Of a DNA stretch of 64,000 nucleotides, positions 25,921-34,447 are shown piece by piece. A program made the translations under genes and the position numbers. This stretch comes from Burkholderia sp. SRS-W-2-2016 (lineage in GTDB: Bacteria; Pseudomonadota; Gammaproteobacteria; Burkholderiales; Burkholderiaceae), in NCBI RefSeq assembly GCF_001931485.1, contig NZ_MSDV01000046.1, positions 124,001 through 188,000 on the forward strand, in the 5' to 3' direction. The notes below the pieces were generated by a model. The model searched no databases. It was not told the DNA's origin and saw only the letters and a program-made list of their open reading frames with translations. Every line of letters begins with the position of its first letter. Position 1 is the stretch's first letter.

Positions 25921-26051
25921 ACGATGGATCCGGTTCGGGTCGGCAAAGCTCAATCATGTCTCGAAAAAAGCCAGAGCCCGCGGCGGCGGGCGCTGGCTTC
26001 AGCGTGGGGTCGAGGGTGGTTGCGCGCGCATCGAGCGGCCCCGGCGCCGCC

Positions 26052-26879
26052 TCAACGGAAGAACACGTGCTGGGCGATCTTCGCGAGCGGGTAATGCACG
26101 CCGGGTTGAATGCGCGCCGGCAGATCGAGCGGCTTGAGCAGCATCTTCACGCACATCTCGGCGGACAGATTGCGCCGCACCAGCTTGTTGATGCGCGCCG
26201 CGCGCTCGCCGTTATAGCCGGCATCGTTCACGCGCTCCGGATAGCGAACCGCGAACACATGCCGCAACGCGATCTCCGAGTCCTCGTTCTTGATCTCCAT
26301 CACGCGGCGCAGCAGCGCGCCGAGCACCGCGAGCCGGCCGTTGCCCTCGATCTTGTTGTACTTCTTGAAGTACCTGAAAAAGTGCTTGTAGTGACGCACT
26401 TCGTCGGTGCGGATGTTGTCGGTGATCTGCTTGAGCACCGGCTCGTCCGAGCATTCGCCGATCGCGCGATACAGCGTCGCGGTACCGGTCTCGACCACGC
26501 AGCGCGCGACCATTTCGAGCGCGCGGGTCTTTTCGAAATCCTCGACCGAGCAGGTCAGCGAGTACTCGGCCATGAAGTTGGCAAACGCGGTGTCCCAGTC
26601 GAACTCCGGCCACACGTGCGCGATGTAGGTTTTCAGCGCGCGGCCATGCTGCATTTCCTCGGGCTCCCACTCGTTGTTGAGCCACGCCGAGACCTCGGGA
26701 TCGCCGTTGAAAAATGTACTCAGATTGCTGGTGTACAGATCGGTGCCGCTTTCGATGAACGAAGACGCGCACAGCAACAACAGCAGGTCTTCGTTGGCGG
26801 CGGCCTTGCGCCGGTCGATCCGCGTGAGGTCGATGTCCTCGATCCGCCAGGGCATCACATGGTTCAGCTTTGTGTGCAT
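26052..26879 (-). CDS. Di-iron ferritin-like protein (acyl-ACP desaturase-like fold)
   Basis: The 275-residue product has the four-helix di-iron site of ferritin-like oxygenases: Glu43 (SSFIESGTDLY), Glu75-x-x-His78 (EEMQHG), Glu130 (VVETGTATLY) and Glu160-x-x-His163 (TDEVRHYKHF). The E, ExxH, E, ExxH spacing fits type 2 acyl-ACP desaturases and related oxidases. The ATG at 26879 is preceded by GGAG. The natural substrate is not known; the C-terminal ~100 residues have no motif that I recognise. It stands alone, with no ferredoxin partner beside it. Confidence 0.8.
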   Translation of the reverse strand: MHTKLNHVMPWRIEDIDLTRIDRRKAAANEDLLLLLCASSFIESGTDLYTSNLSTFFNGDPEVSAWLNNEWEPEEMQHGRALKTYIAHVWPEFDWDTAFANFMAEYSLTCSVEDFEKTRALEMVARCVVETGTATLYRAIGECSDEPVLKQITDNIRTDEVRHYKHFFRYFKKYNKIEGNGRLAVLGALLRRVMEIKNEDSEIALRHVFAVRYPERVNDAGYNGERAARINKLVRRNLSAEMCVKMLLKPLDLPARIQPGVHYPLAKIAQHVFFR

Positions 26880-27121
26880 CGTGTCTTGCTCCAATGCTGT
26901 ACCGACCCGTGGAGCTGCTCGCCGCCGCCCCCGCGCTCGCGCGCCGTGATGTTTCTCCGTGCCGGATACAACGCCGTGATTAGAGTTGGGCTCTCGTACT
27001 CTGCAGGTTAGCGGGAGTTATCCGACCATGCAGATCATTGAGCACAGACCGTGCCGCTCTTGCGCAGTTCCAATTCCAAGATAGTCGAAATCTTCCAGCG
27101 TATTAAAACGGCGTGCCGACG
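26880..27121. other. Intergenic stretch upstream of the di-iron gene
   Basis: With the terminator at 27122, the gap between the di-iron gene and the MFS gene is 323 bases. It must hold the promoter of the di-iron gene (reading leftward), but no convincing -35/-10 pair, operator or gene is seen. Confidence 0.5.
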
Positions 27122-27150
27122 GCAAAAAAAAGCCAGCTCGACGAGCTGGC
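27122..27150 (-). terminator. Rho-independent terminator of the MFS gene
   Basis: On the minus strand AAGCCAGCTCG pairs with CGAGCTGGCTT and is followed by eight T residues. Confidence 0.92.
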
Positions 27151-27202
27151 TTGGATCCCGGTAAAGGCCGGTCGGACGAAGGCCCGGCGGCCCTGATGAC
27201 GG

Positions 27203-28570
27203 CTACGCGGGCTGCACACGCGCTTGCGCGACCCGCCCCCGCCGCATCCGCACCGCGACGATGCTCAGCGACACGCCGGACAGCACCGCCGCAAGCAGCA
27301 CGTAATAACTCGGTGCAAGTTTGTCGCCGGTCAAGTGAATGAAGGTTTCGACGATGGTCGGCGCAAAGCCGCCGAACAGCGTGACGCCCAGGCTGTACGC
27401 AATCGACAGACCGGTCGAGCGCACCTGGGTCGGGAAGATCTCCGACATCAGCGCGGGCATCGGCCCCGAGTACGCCGCCTTGAAGATGCCGGCGACGCCT
27501 TGCAGCACCAGCAGCCAGCCGATCGTCGGATGCGACTGCAGCCACGCGAACATCGGATAGATCAGCACGCCCATCAGCACCGACGTGGTCAGCATGATGC
27601 GAATCCGGCCGATCCGGTCGGACAGCGCGCCCATGATCGGCGAGAAGATGAACTGCATGCCGCCGTTGAGCACCACCACGCCGAACGACGCGGCCGCCGC
27701 CATATGCAGCTGCTTGACCGCGTACAGCGGCATATAAAGCTGCAGCACGTACACGCCGACGGTGGACTGCGCAACGATGCCCACCGCCAGCAGCAGATTG
27801 ACCCACTGACTCGCGAACGACGCATCCTTCGTTTCGTCCACGGCCTTGTGCGCGCCGGCCGCTTCGCGCTGTTCACGCATCGCGACGAACTCGGGCGTCT
27901 CGTCCAGATGCGAGCGGATGTAGTAGCCGACCGGGCCGATCAGCAGACCGAACACGAACGGCACGCGCCAGCCCCAGCTGTTCAGGTGTTCGGCCGGCAG
28001 CCAGCCGGTCAGCAGCGAACCGAAGGCCGCCGCGGTGATCGCCGCAAGGCCCTGGCTCGCGAACTGCCAGCTCGCGTAATAGCCGCGTTGCGACGGGCTG
28101 TGCTCGACCATGAACGCGGTCGCGCTGCCGAACTCGCCGCCCACCGCGAAACCCTGCACGAGCCGCGCGAGCAGCACCAGCACCGGCGCGGCCAGACCGA
28201 TCGACGAAAACGGCGGCATCATCGCCATCGTGAAGGTGCCGATCATCATCAGCGCGATCGCCAGCGTGAGCGCGGCTTTGCGGCCCTTGCGGTCGCCGTA
28301 GACGCCGAGCACGACCGCGCCGAGCGGGCGCATCAGGAACGAGATGCCGAAGGTCGCGATCGCGAGCAGCGTCGACAGCCATTCGTCCTGCATGGGGAAG
28401 AACTGTTTCGCGATGATCGTCGCGAAGAAGCCGTAGACGAGGAAGTCGAACCACTCGAGCGCGTTGCCGACCGACGACGAAAAAACGATCCGCCGTATCT
28501 TCGCTTTGGAAAGCGGCACGAACGGGGTATGAGGGGATGCGCTCGAGGAACTCGATGCGGGAATGGTCAT
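27203..28570 (-). CDS. MFS transporter, MHS family (citrate/dicarboxylate-type)
   Basis: The 455-residue product is a 12-helix symporter of the metabolite:H+ family. It carries the family start GNALEWFDFLVYGFFATI, the loop 2-3 motif GVYGDRKGRKAALTLA, the helix 4 motif LVQGFAVGGEFGSATAF, and in the second half GALSDRIGRIRIML and LMSEIFPTQVRSTGLSIAYS. Close relatives take up citrate or other carboxylates, but the sequence does not settle the substrate. GGAGACCCTC precedes the ATG. It lies downstream of a gamma-glutamyltransferase gene on the same strand and may be co-transcribed with it, so a peptide- or glutamate-related substrate is possible. Confidence 0.9.
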   Translation of the reverse strand: MTIPASSSSSASPHTPFVPLSKAKIRRIVFSSSVGNALEWFDFLVYGFFATIIAKQFFPMQDEWLSTLLAIATFGISFLMRPLGAVVLGVYGDRKGRKAALTLAIALMMIGTFTMAMMPPFSSIGLAAPVLVLLARLVQGFAVGGEFGSATAFMVEHSPSQRGYYASWQFASQGLAAITAAAFGSLLTGWLPAEHLNSWGWRVPFVFGLLIGPVGYYIRSHLDETPEFVAMREQREAAGAHKAVDETKDASFASQWVNLLLAVGIVAQSTVGVYVLQLYMPLYAVKQLHMAAAASFGVVVLNGGMQFIFSPIMGALSDRIGRIRIMLTTSVLMGVLIYPMFAWLQSHPTIGWLLVLQGVAGIFKAAYSGPMPALMSEIFPTQVRSTGLSIAYSLGVTLFGGFAPTIVETFIHLTGDKLAPSYYVLLAAVLSGVSLSIVAVRMRRGRVAQARVQPA

Positions 28571-28593
28571 GAGGGTCTCCTGCCTGTCTGATG

Positions 28594-28613
28594 CGTGATA
28601 CGTGATTCGTGAT
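28594..28613. repeat. Three 7-bp tandem repeats upstream of the MFS gene
   Basis: CGTGAT occurs three times at exact 7-base spacing (28594, 28601, 28608), 24-44 bases before the MFS ATG. It could be slipped-strand repeat or a protein-binding array. Confidence 0.7.
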
Positions 28614-28754
28614 TTCTGTGCTTAACGGCGATGCGAGGTCGCGATGCGGCGGCCGCGCGCCTGCATGGAAGCGCGGCCGCGGGCGGCGCGTGCTGCGCCG
28701 CGTGCGTCGGGTCTTGCCTGGATGCGAGCGCCGAGGGCGCCCGCCCGGAGGAAC

Positions 28755-30392
28755 CTAGAAGCCGGCCGCGAGCCCGTCGCGGCGGCTGTCGCTTGCGGCC
28801 ACATAGCCGCGCTCCGGCTCGTCGCGGTCGAGCTTCCAGATGAACTGGCCGGAGCCGAAGTCCATGTACGGATCGTCGACCGATTTGATCGTGTGGCCGA
28901 GCTTTTGCAGCGCGTCGGCGGTCTGCGGATCGAGCGTCGATTCGATGTCGATCGTGAAGTCGCGGTTGACCTTCCAGCGCGGCGCATCGCACGCGGCCTG
29001 CGGCTGCTGGCCGTAGTCGAGCATCCGCACCACGGTCTGCAGATGGCCTTGCGGCTGCATGTCGCCGCCCATCACGCCGAAGCTCATCACCGCTTCCTGC
29101 TGGCCGTTCACCTGCTGCGTGAGGAACGCCGGGATGATCGTGTGGAACGGCCGCTTGCCGCCTTCCACCACGTTCGGCGACTTCGGATCCATCGAGAAAC
29201 CGCAGCCGCGGTTCTGCAGCGCGATGCCGCTGTCCGGCACCACGATGCCCGAGCCGAAGCCCATGTAGTTCGACTGGATGAAGCTGACCATCATGCCGTT
29301 CTCGTCGGCCGCCGACAGGTAGATCGTGCCGCCCGCCTTCGGCATCCCGAAGTCGAACTGCGTCGCGCGCTTCGGATCGATCAGCTTCGCGCGCGAGCTC
29401 AGGTACGCGTCGTCGAGCATCTGCTCCGGCGTGACTTCCATCGAACGCGGATCGGCGACGTAGCGGTACACGTCGGCGAACGCGAGCTTCATCGCTTCGA
29501 TCTGCAGATGCTGCGATTCGACGCTGTCGATCTTCAGCGACTTCACGTCGAACTTCTCGAGAATGCCGAGCGCGATCAGCGCGGCGATCCCCTGGCCGCT
29601 CGGCGGAATCTCGTGCACGGTGTAGCCGCGATAGTCCTTGCCGATCGGCTCGACCCAGTCGGCGCGGTAGTTGCGCAGGTCGTCGGCGGTCAGCGCGGCG
29701 CCGCCTTCACGCGCGAACGCGGCGATGCGCTCGGCGATCTCGCCTTCGTAATACGCGCGCGGGCCCTGCTCGGCGAGCTGGCGCAGCGTCTTCGCGTGAC
29801 CGGGGAAGCGCACCAGTTCGCTGACTTCCGGCGCGCGGCCGCGCGGCATGAAGGTCTGCGCGAAGCCCGGCTGATCCTTCAGCTCGGGCACCGCGGCCGC
29901 CCACTTGTACGCGACGATGCTCGCGACCGCGTGACCGCGCTCGGCGATCTCGATCGCCGGTTCCATCAGGTCGGCGAACGGCAGCTTGCCGAACTTCTGG
30001 TGCAGCGCTTCCCAGCCGGCGATCACGCCCGGCACCGTGACCGCGTCCCAGCCGCGCTTCGGCTGCTTCGCGAGACCGTTTTCCTCGCCGTACTTGCGCT
30101 TGAAGTAATCGACGTTCCACGCGGCCGGCGACACGCCCGACGCGTTCAGACCATGCAGCTTCTTGCCGTCCCACACCAGTGCGAACGCATCGCCGCCGAG
30201 GCCGCACGACACCGGCTCGACCACCGTAATCGCGGCGGCCGCCGCGATCGCCGCGTCGACCGCGTTGCCGCCCTTCCACAGCATGCGCAGACCGGCCTGC
30301 GCGGCGAGCGGATGGGAGGTCGAAACGATGTTGCGCGCGAATACGGGCAGACGTTGCGTCGGATAGGGGTTTTGCCAGTTGAAGCCAGTCAT
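28755..30392 (-). CDS. ggt: Gamma-glutamyltransferase (Ggt family)
   Basis: This N-terminal nucleophile hydrolase cleaves or transfers gamma-glutamyl groups, and the precursor cuts itself into two subunits. The large-subunit part has the family features STSHPLAAQAGLRMLWKGGN, CGLGGDAFALVW and PPSGQGIAALIALGIL. The autocleavage/nucleophile threonine lies in KAGGTIYLSAADENG (about residue 356), followed by small-subunit motifs NRGCGFSMDP and GGDMQPQGHLQ. It lacks an obvious signal peptide, so it may be cytoplasmic, unlike the periplasmic E. coli enzyme. The ATG at 30392 was preferred over the GTG three codons upstream. Confidence 0.92.
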   Translation of the reverse strand: MTGFNWQNPYPTQRLPVFARNIVSTSHPLAAQAGLRMLWKGGNAVDAAIAAAAAITVVEPVSCGLGGDAFALVWDGKKLHGLNASGVSPAAWNVDYFKRKYGEENGLAKQPKRGWDAVTVPGVIAGWEALHQKFGKLPFADLMEPAIEIAERGHAVASIVAYKWAAAVPELKDQPGFAQTFMPRGRAPEVSELVRFPGHAKTLRQLAEQGPRAYYEGEIAERIAAFAREGGAALTADDLRNYRADWVEPIGKDYRGYTVHEIPPSGQGIAALIALGILEKFDVKSLKIDSVESQHLQIEAMKLAFADVYRYVADPRSMEVTPEQMLDDAYLSSRAKLIDPKRATQFDFGMPKAGGTIYLSAADENGMMVSFIQSNYMGFGSGIVVPDSGIALQNRGCGFSMDPKSPNVVEGGKRPFHTIIPAFLTQQVNGQQEAVMSFGVMGGDMQPQGHLQTVVRMLDYGQQPQAACDAPRWKVNRDFTIDIESTLDPQTADALQKLGHTIKSVDDPYMDFGSGQFIWKLDRDEPERGYVAASDSRRDGLAAGF

Positions 30393-30693
30393 GTCGAACA
30401 CTCTCGAAAGCGCGGTCCGGCACGAAATAGTCGCCGGACATCAAGGGAAAGGTTGTAAAGCAACTACAAAGCGGAACCCGCGATTGCAGCGCGAACCGGC
30501 ATAAAAAACAAATTCATTTATCAAATGAATAAATGCGCGGCGCGCCTGAATGAGGCTTCGCGGATCGGCGGACCCCGCGCCGCGGACCGCGGCGGTTACG
30601 CGGAGCGCGGCGCCGATGGTCTTACAATAGCCGCAACCCGCGCGCCCCCCGGCCCGCGCCGGCACTGCCCCCACCCACGACAACACGAGACCC
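30393..30693. promoter_or_regulatory. Divergent ggt / glpR intergenic region with a palindrome
   Basis: This 301-base gap holds an AT-rich perfect inverted repeat, ATTCATTT-ATC-AAATGAAT (30512-30530), about 120 bases upstream of ggt. It has the shape of a regulator operator and differs from the GlpR site. The side facing glpR is GC-rich, with no clear promoter. Confidence 0.7.
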
Positions 30694-31473
30694 ATGACAC
30701 GACACCCCCGCCTGACTCTCAACGCCCGGCAACAGGAACTGCTGGAGTGGGTGCAACGCGACGGCTTCGTGACCGTGGACGACCTCGCGAGCCACTTCGA
30801 CGTGACGCCGCAGACGATCCGCCGCGACGTCAACTGGCTCGCCGACATGAACCTGCTGCGCCGCTACCACGGCGGCGCGAGCCTGCCGACCAGTTCCGAG
30901 AACGTCTCCTACACCGCGCGCCAGCGGATGTTCCATGACGAGAAGCGGCGCATCGCGGCGCTAGTGGCCACTCACATTCCCGATCAGGCGTCGCTGTTCA
31001 TCAACCTCGGCACCACCACCGAGGAAGTCGCGCGCGCGCTGAACCGCCATCGCGGGCTGCGCGTGATCACCAACAATCTGAACGTCGCGAGCATGATGAG
31101 CGGCTATCCGGATTGCGAGGTGCTGGTCACCGGCGGGATCGTGCGGCCGTGGGACAAGGGGATCGTCGGCGAACTGGCGATCGACTTCATCCGCCAGTTC
31201 AAGGTCGACTTCGCGATCATCGGCACGTCGAGCATCGAGACGGATGGCACGCTGCGCGATTTCGACACCCGCGAGGTGCGCGTCGCGGAAGCGATCATCG
31301 AGCACGCGCGCACCGTGTTCCTCGCCGCCGACCACTCGAAGTTCGGCCGTCCGGCGCTGGTCCGCCAGGGCCATCTCGAACAGATCGACGCGCTGTTCAC
31401 CGACGCCGCCCCGCCCGCCGACATGGCCGAGATGCTGGGCGCGGTCAACTGTCAGGTCTACGTCGCCGACTAG
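30694..31473 (+). CDS. glpR: Glycerol-3-phosphate regulon repressor GlpR (DeoR family)
   Basis: The 259-residue product has the DeoR-type N-terminal helix-turn-helix (RQQELLEWVQRDGFVTVDDL, then TPQTIRRDVNWLADMNLLRR) and the C-terminal sugar-phosphate sensing domain with NLGTTTEEVARAL, ITNNLNVASMM, GGIVRPWDKGIVGE and the conserved AADHSKFGRPALV. These match GlpR, which represses glp genes until glycerol 3-phosphate binds. glpD and glpK lie downstream on the same strand behind a matching operator, with two small genes between. Confidence 0.94.
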   Translation: MTRHPRLTLNARQQELLEWVQRDGFVTVDDLASHFDVTPQTIRRDVNWLADMNLLRRYHGGASLPTSSENVSYTARQRMFHDEKRRIAALVATHIPDQASLFINLGTTTEEVARALNRHRGLRVITNNLNVASMMSGYPDCEVLVTGGIVRPWDKGIVGELAIDFIRQFKVDFAIIGTSSIETDGTLRDFDTREVRVAEAIIEHARTVFLAADHSKFGRPALVRQGHLEQIDALFTDAAPPADMAEMLGAVNCQVYVAD

Positions 31474-31791
31474 CCGGGCGGCCGCGCCAGGCGTTCGCCG
31501 CCATGCTGCGGCGCACGCAAAACTTCGAGTGAAATCAAGGATCTGCGCGCGGCGCCAGACCGCCGCTTGGGCGGTCAATTGTCAAACGGAATATTTACGA
31601 GGGCTGGGTTGGCGTTTGATCGGTGCTCGCCTACACTCCAGTTCCCCGGCGTTGCGTGCGTGTCGCGCGCCGCGCCCGTTGTGTGAATCTGTCGTGTAAG
31701 CCGTACCTCCCGCCCCGATCCTTTAGCGGACCCCGCCCGGCCCAGCCGGCGCCTGCAAGGTTGTCCGCGATTGCCTGACATGGAGAGAACG
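31474..31791 (+). promoter_or_regulatory. Intergenic region with promoter for the small gene at 31792
   Basis: In this 318-base gap TTGGCG (31609-31614) and TACACT (31632-31637) are spaced by 17 bases, a fair sigma70 promoter. The TCAATTGTCAA segment just upstream is AT-rich. No other gene is seen. Confidence 0.6.
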
Positions 31792-31989
31792 ATGCTGAGT
31801 CCGCATGAATTCGCCACGTTGTTGCTCGTCAAAGACGCCCCCAATCAGGTCGACATGGACCGCGAAGAACTCGATGCGTTGCTCGAACGCCAACTGGTGC
31901 AACTCGAACGCCTCGCATCGGGCAATGAACAGTGGAGCGTGACGGAAAGCGGCGACGATGCGCTGCGGGCCATAAAACGGTTCTCGTAA
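31792..31989 (+). CDS. Small acidic hypothetical protein
   Basis: The 65-residue product is not recognised. It is acidic and probably alpha-helical: MLSPHEFATLLLVKDAP, then MDREELDALLERQLVQLERL, then QWSVTESGDDALRAIKRF. The last part resembles the wing end of a small winged-helix domain (a QLVxLE.x(n).xxxVTxxGxxAL pattern), so it may be a small DNA-binding or protein-interaction module. GGAGAG lies before the ATG, and a promoter lies 155 bases upstream. The reading frame and ribosome site support a real gene. Confidence 0.75.
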   Translation: MLSPHEFATLLLVKDAPNQVDMDREELDALLERQLVQLERLASGNEQWSVTESGDDALRAIKRFS

Positions 31990-32185
31990 CACCCCTTCTT
32001 GTTCGCTCACCTGCGTCGCCACCGGCTTGCAGGCGCTGTCCGCGCACCATGCCAGCGCGTGGCGACGAGCGTTGCGCCGCGCGCGCTTCCCCCAAGACGC
32101 TCTGCGCCGACGACATCCAGCAGTTTCGCGAAGCGATGCGGCGCGCTGCGGAAAACGCGTTCGCGACGCGCGGCGGGCAAGTAGC

Positions 32186-32560
32186 TCAACCGGCGCGCAA
32201 CGTCGGATCGGCCGCCGCACGCCAGCCGATCGCCTTCGCGCGCTGCTGGTTGAAGAACTCGACCCACTGATTGCGCAGTTTCGGATCGCTGCTGTTCGCC
32301 TCGCTCGCGTGACGCTGCGCGATCCCCGCCTGAAACGCGCAGAAATCCTCCTTCGACAGCCGGCCGCGCCGGTTCGCCACGTACGCGTCGAAGAACGCCG
32401 TGTAGACGGCCTGCGCGTCGGGGCCGTAATCGACCGTCTGCGGCGAACACATCTGCTGCAGCGACTCGAACGACGTCGCCCCTCTCGTTCCTTCCAGACT
32501 CGGCGTGCTCACGCATCCCGCCAGCAGCGCCGCCGCGCCGATCATCAATAGTCCACGCAT
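32186..32560 (-). CDS. Hypothetical lipoprotein
   Basis: The 124-residue product starts with a lipoprotein signal peptide (MRGLLMIGAAALLAGC) whose lipobox LAGC would be cut before Cys16. The mature part has no Asp at position +2 (it is Val), so it probably goes to the outer membrane. The rest is helical with two more cysteines (MCSPQTVDYGP and DFCAFQAGIAQRH) that may pair. It is not a family I recognise. It lies on the opposite strand between the small gene and glpD. Confidence 0.75.
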   Translation of the reverse strand: MRGLLMIGAAALLAGCVSTPSLEGTRGATSFESLQQMCSPQTVDYGPDAQAVYTAFFDAYVANRRGRLSKEDFCAFQAGIAQRHASEANSSDPKLRNQWVEFFNQQRAKAIGWRAAADPTLRAG

Positions 32561-32670
32561 TCATCACCTCGAAATGGCTGCTGCCGTGAGTATCGTCCGC
32601 GGCCGCGGGTTGCGCCACTCCCGACCCGCTTCGCATCGTCCTAGTCACCGGCAAGCGAACTTTACTTTTT

Positions 32671-32703
32671 CGAATATGTTCATTAAAGTTCGAAAACGAA
32701 CAT
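32671..32703 (+). promoter_or_regulatory. GlpR operator upstream of glpD
   Basis: GTTCGAAAACGAAC (32688-32701) is a perfect palindrome that fits the GlpR operator type, with AA/AT flanks extending the match. A second, weaker half-match CGAATATGTTCA lies at 32671-32682. The operator centre is about 62 bases before the glpD start. Confidence 0.85.
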
Positions 32704-32756
32704 CACTCGTTCGATTCGCTTTCCAACTTCCAGATTCGACCCAGAGGACTCAGCAG

Positions 32757-34286
32757 GTGACGCAAGGCTCGAAATACGATTTGCTCGTCGTCGGCGGCGG
32801 GATCAATGGCGCGGGCATCGCCCGCGACGCGGCCGGCCGCGGCCTGTCGGTGCTGCTGTGCGAGCAGGACGACCTTGCCGCGCATACGTCGTCGGCCAGC
32901 ACCAAGCTGATCCACGGCGGCCTGCGCTACCTCGAATACCGCGAGTTCGGGCTGGTGCGCAAAGCGTTGCAGGAGCGCGAGACACTGCTGCGCGCGGCGC
33001 CCCACATCATGTGGCCGCTGCGTTTCGTGATGCCGCATATGCCCGACCTGCGCCCGGCGTGGCTGATCCGCGCGGGTCTGTTTCTGTACGACCACCTCGC
33101 CAAACGCGAGCTGCTGCCCGGTTCGCGCGGCATCACGATGGCCAGGCATCCGGCCGGCGCGCCGCTGGTCGATTCGATCAAACGCGGCTTCGTCTATTCG
33201 GACGGCTGGGTCAACGACGCGCGCCTCGTGGTGCTGAACGCGCTCGATGCGCACGAGCGCGGCGCGACGATCCTGACCCGCACGAAGCTCGCCGGTGCGC
33301 GCCGCGCGAACGGCGAATGGCACGCGCAACTGCGCCGCGCGGACGGCTCGACGCTCGAGGTGCGCGCCGCCGCGATCGCCAACGCGGCGGGCCCGTGGGT
33401 CGGCGAGCTGCTGAAAGGCGCGCTGGGCCGGCCGGCGACGCACAGCGTGCGGCTCGTCAAGGGCAGCCACATCGTCACGCGGCGGCTGTTCGAGCACGAC
33501 CACGCGTACATCTTCCAGAACCCGGACAAGCGGATCATCTTCGCGATCCCGTACGAGCGCGACTACACGCTGATCGGCACGACCGACCTCGAATACCGCG
33601 GCGACCCGGCCAAGGTCGCGATCGACGCGAACGAAACCCAGTACCTGTGCGATTCGATCAACCGCTACTTCAAGCAGAAGATTTCGCCGGCCGACGTCCG
33701 CTGGACCTATTCGGGCGTGCGGCCGCTGCTCGAAGACGACAACGCCGATAACCCGTCGGCGGTCACGCGCGACTACTCGCTCGAACTCGACGCGCCCGCC
33801 GGCGAAGCGCCGCTGCTGTCGGTGTTCGGCGGCAAGATCACGACGTTTCGCAAGCTCGCCGAGCAGGCGGTCGATACGCTCACCCAGGCGCTGCGGCGCG
33901 ACGTGTCCGCGTGGACCGTCGGCGCGCCGCTGCCGGGCGGCGATATCGCGGACGCGAACTTCGCGCGCTTTCTCGGCGAATTCGAGCGCGAGTATGCGTG
34001 GCTGCCGCCGGCGCTCGCACACCGGCTGGCGCGCGCCTATGGCACACGCGCGCGGCGCGTGATCGGCAACGCGCGTTCGCGCGCCGAGCTCGGCCACGAA
34101 TTCGCACCGGGACTGTACGAAGCCGAACTGGTTTATCTGCGCGATACCGAATGGGCGCGCAGCGCGCACGACGTGCTGTGGCGGCGCTCGAAGCTCGGGC
34201 TGCACGTCGAGCCGGGCACGCTCGCGCAGGTCACGAGCGATATCGACGGCTGGTTCGCGCGCGAACCGGCGCGCCAGAGCGCGTAA
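32757..34286 (+). CDS. glpD: Aerobic glycerol-3-phosphate dehydrogenase
   Basis: GlpD is a membrane-associated FAD enzyme that oxidises glycerol 3-phosphate to dihydroxyacetone phosphate and feeds electrons to ubiquinone. The product is 509 residues (E. coli, 501). The GTG start was chosen because AGAGGA lies 8-9 bases upstream and the FAD-binding motif DLLVVGGGINGAGIARDAAG begins right after. Family features follow: SSASTKLIHGGLRYLE, SHIVTRRLF, GTTDLEYRGDPAKV and the C-terminal KITTFRKLAEQAVD. A GlpR operator precedes it, and glpK follows 161 bases later. Confidence 0.96.
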   Translation: MTQGSKYDLLVVGGGINGAGIARDAAGRGLSVLLCEQDDLAAHTSSASTKLIHGGLRYLEYREFGLVRKALQERETLLRAAPHIMWPLRFVMPHMPDLRPAWLIRAGLFLYDHLAKRELLPGSRGITMARHPAGAPLVDSIKRGFVYSDGWVNDARLVVLNALDAHERGATILTRTKLAGARRANGEWHAQLRRADGSTLEVRAAAIANAAGPWVGELLKGALGRPATHSVRLVKGSHIVTRRLFEHDHAYIFQNPDKRIIFAIPYERDYTLIGTTDLEYRGDPAKVAIDANETQYLCDSINRYFKQKISPADVRWTYSGVRPLLEDDNADNPSAVTRDYSLELDAPAGEAPLLSVFGGKITTFRKLAEQAVDTLTQALRRDVSAWTVGAPLPGGDIADANFARFLGEFEREYAWLPPALAHRLARAYGTRARRVIGNARSRAELGHEFAPGLYEAELVYLRDTEWARSAHDVLWRRSKLGLHVEPGTLAQVTSDIDGWFAREPARQSA

Positions 34287-34447
34287 GTCACACGCGACGC
34301 GCCGGCGCCCGCCGCCTCACCACCCCGCCCGCCGCGCTGGACGAGAGCCGCGCGCGCCATCACACTAGCGCGGCCCGCCGACAACAAGCCGCCGCGCCAT
34401 CGCCGGCCCGCAGCCCGGCGATCCGTAACATGCATGGAGAAGAGACA

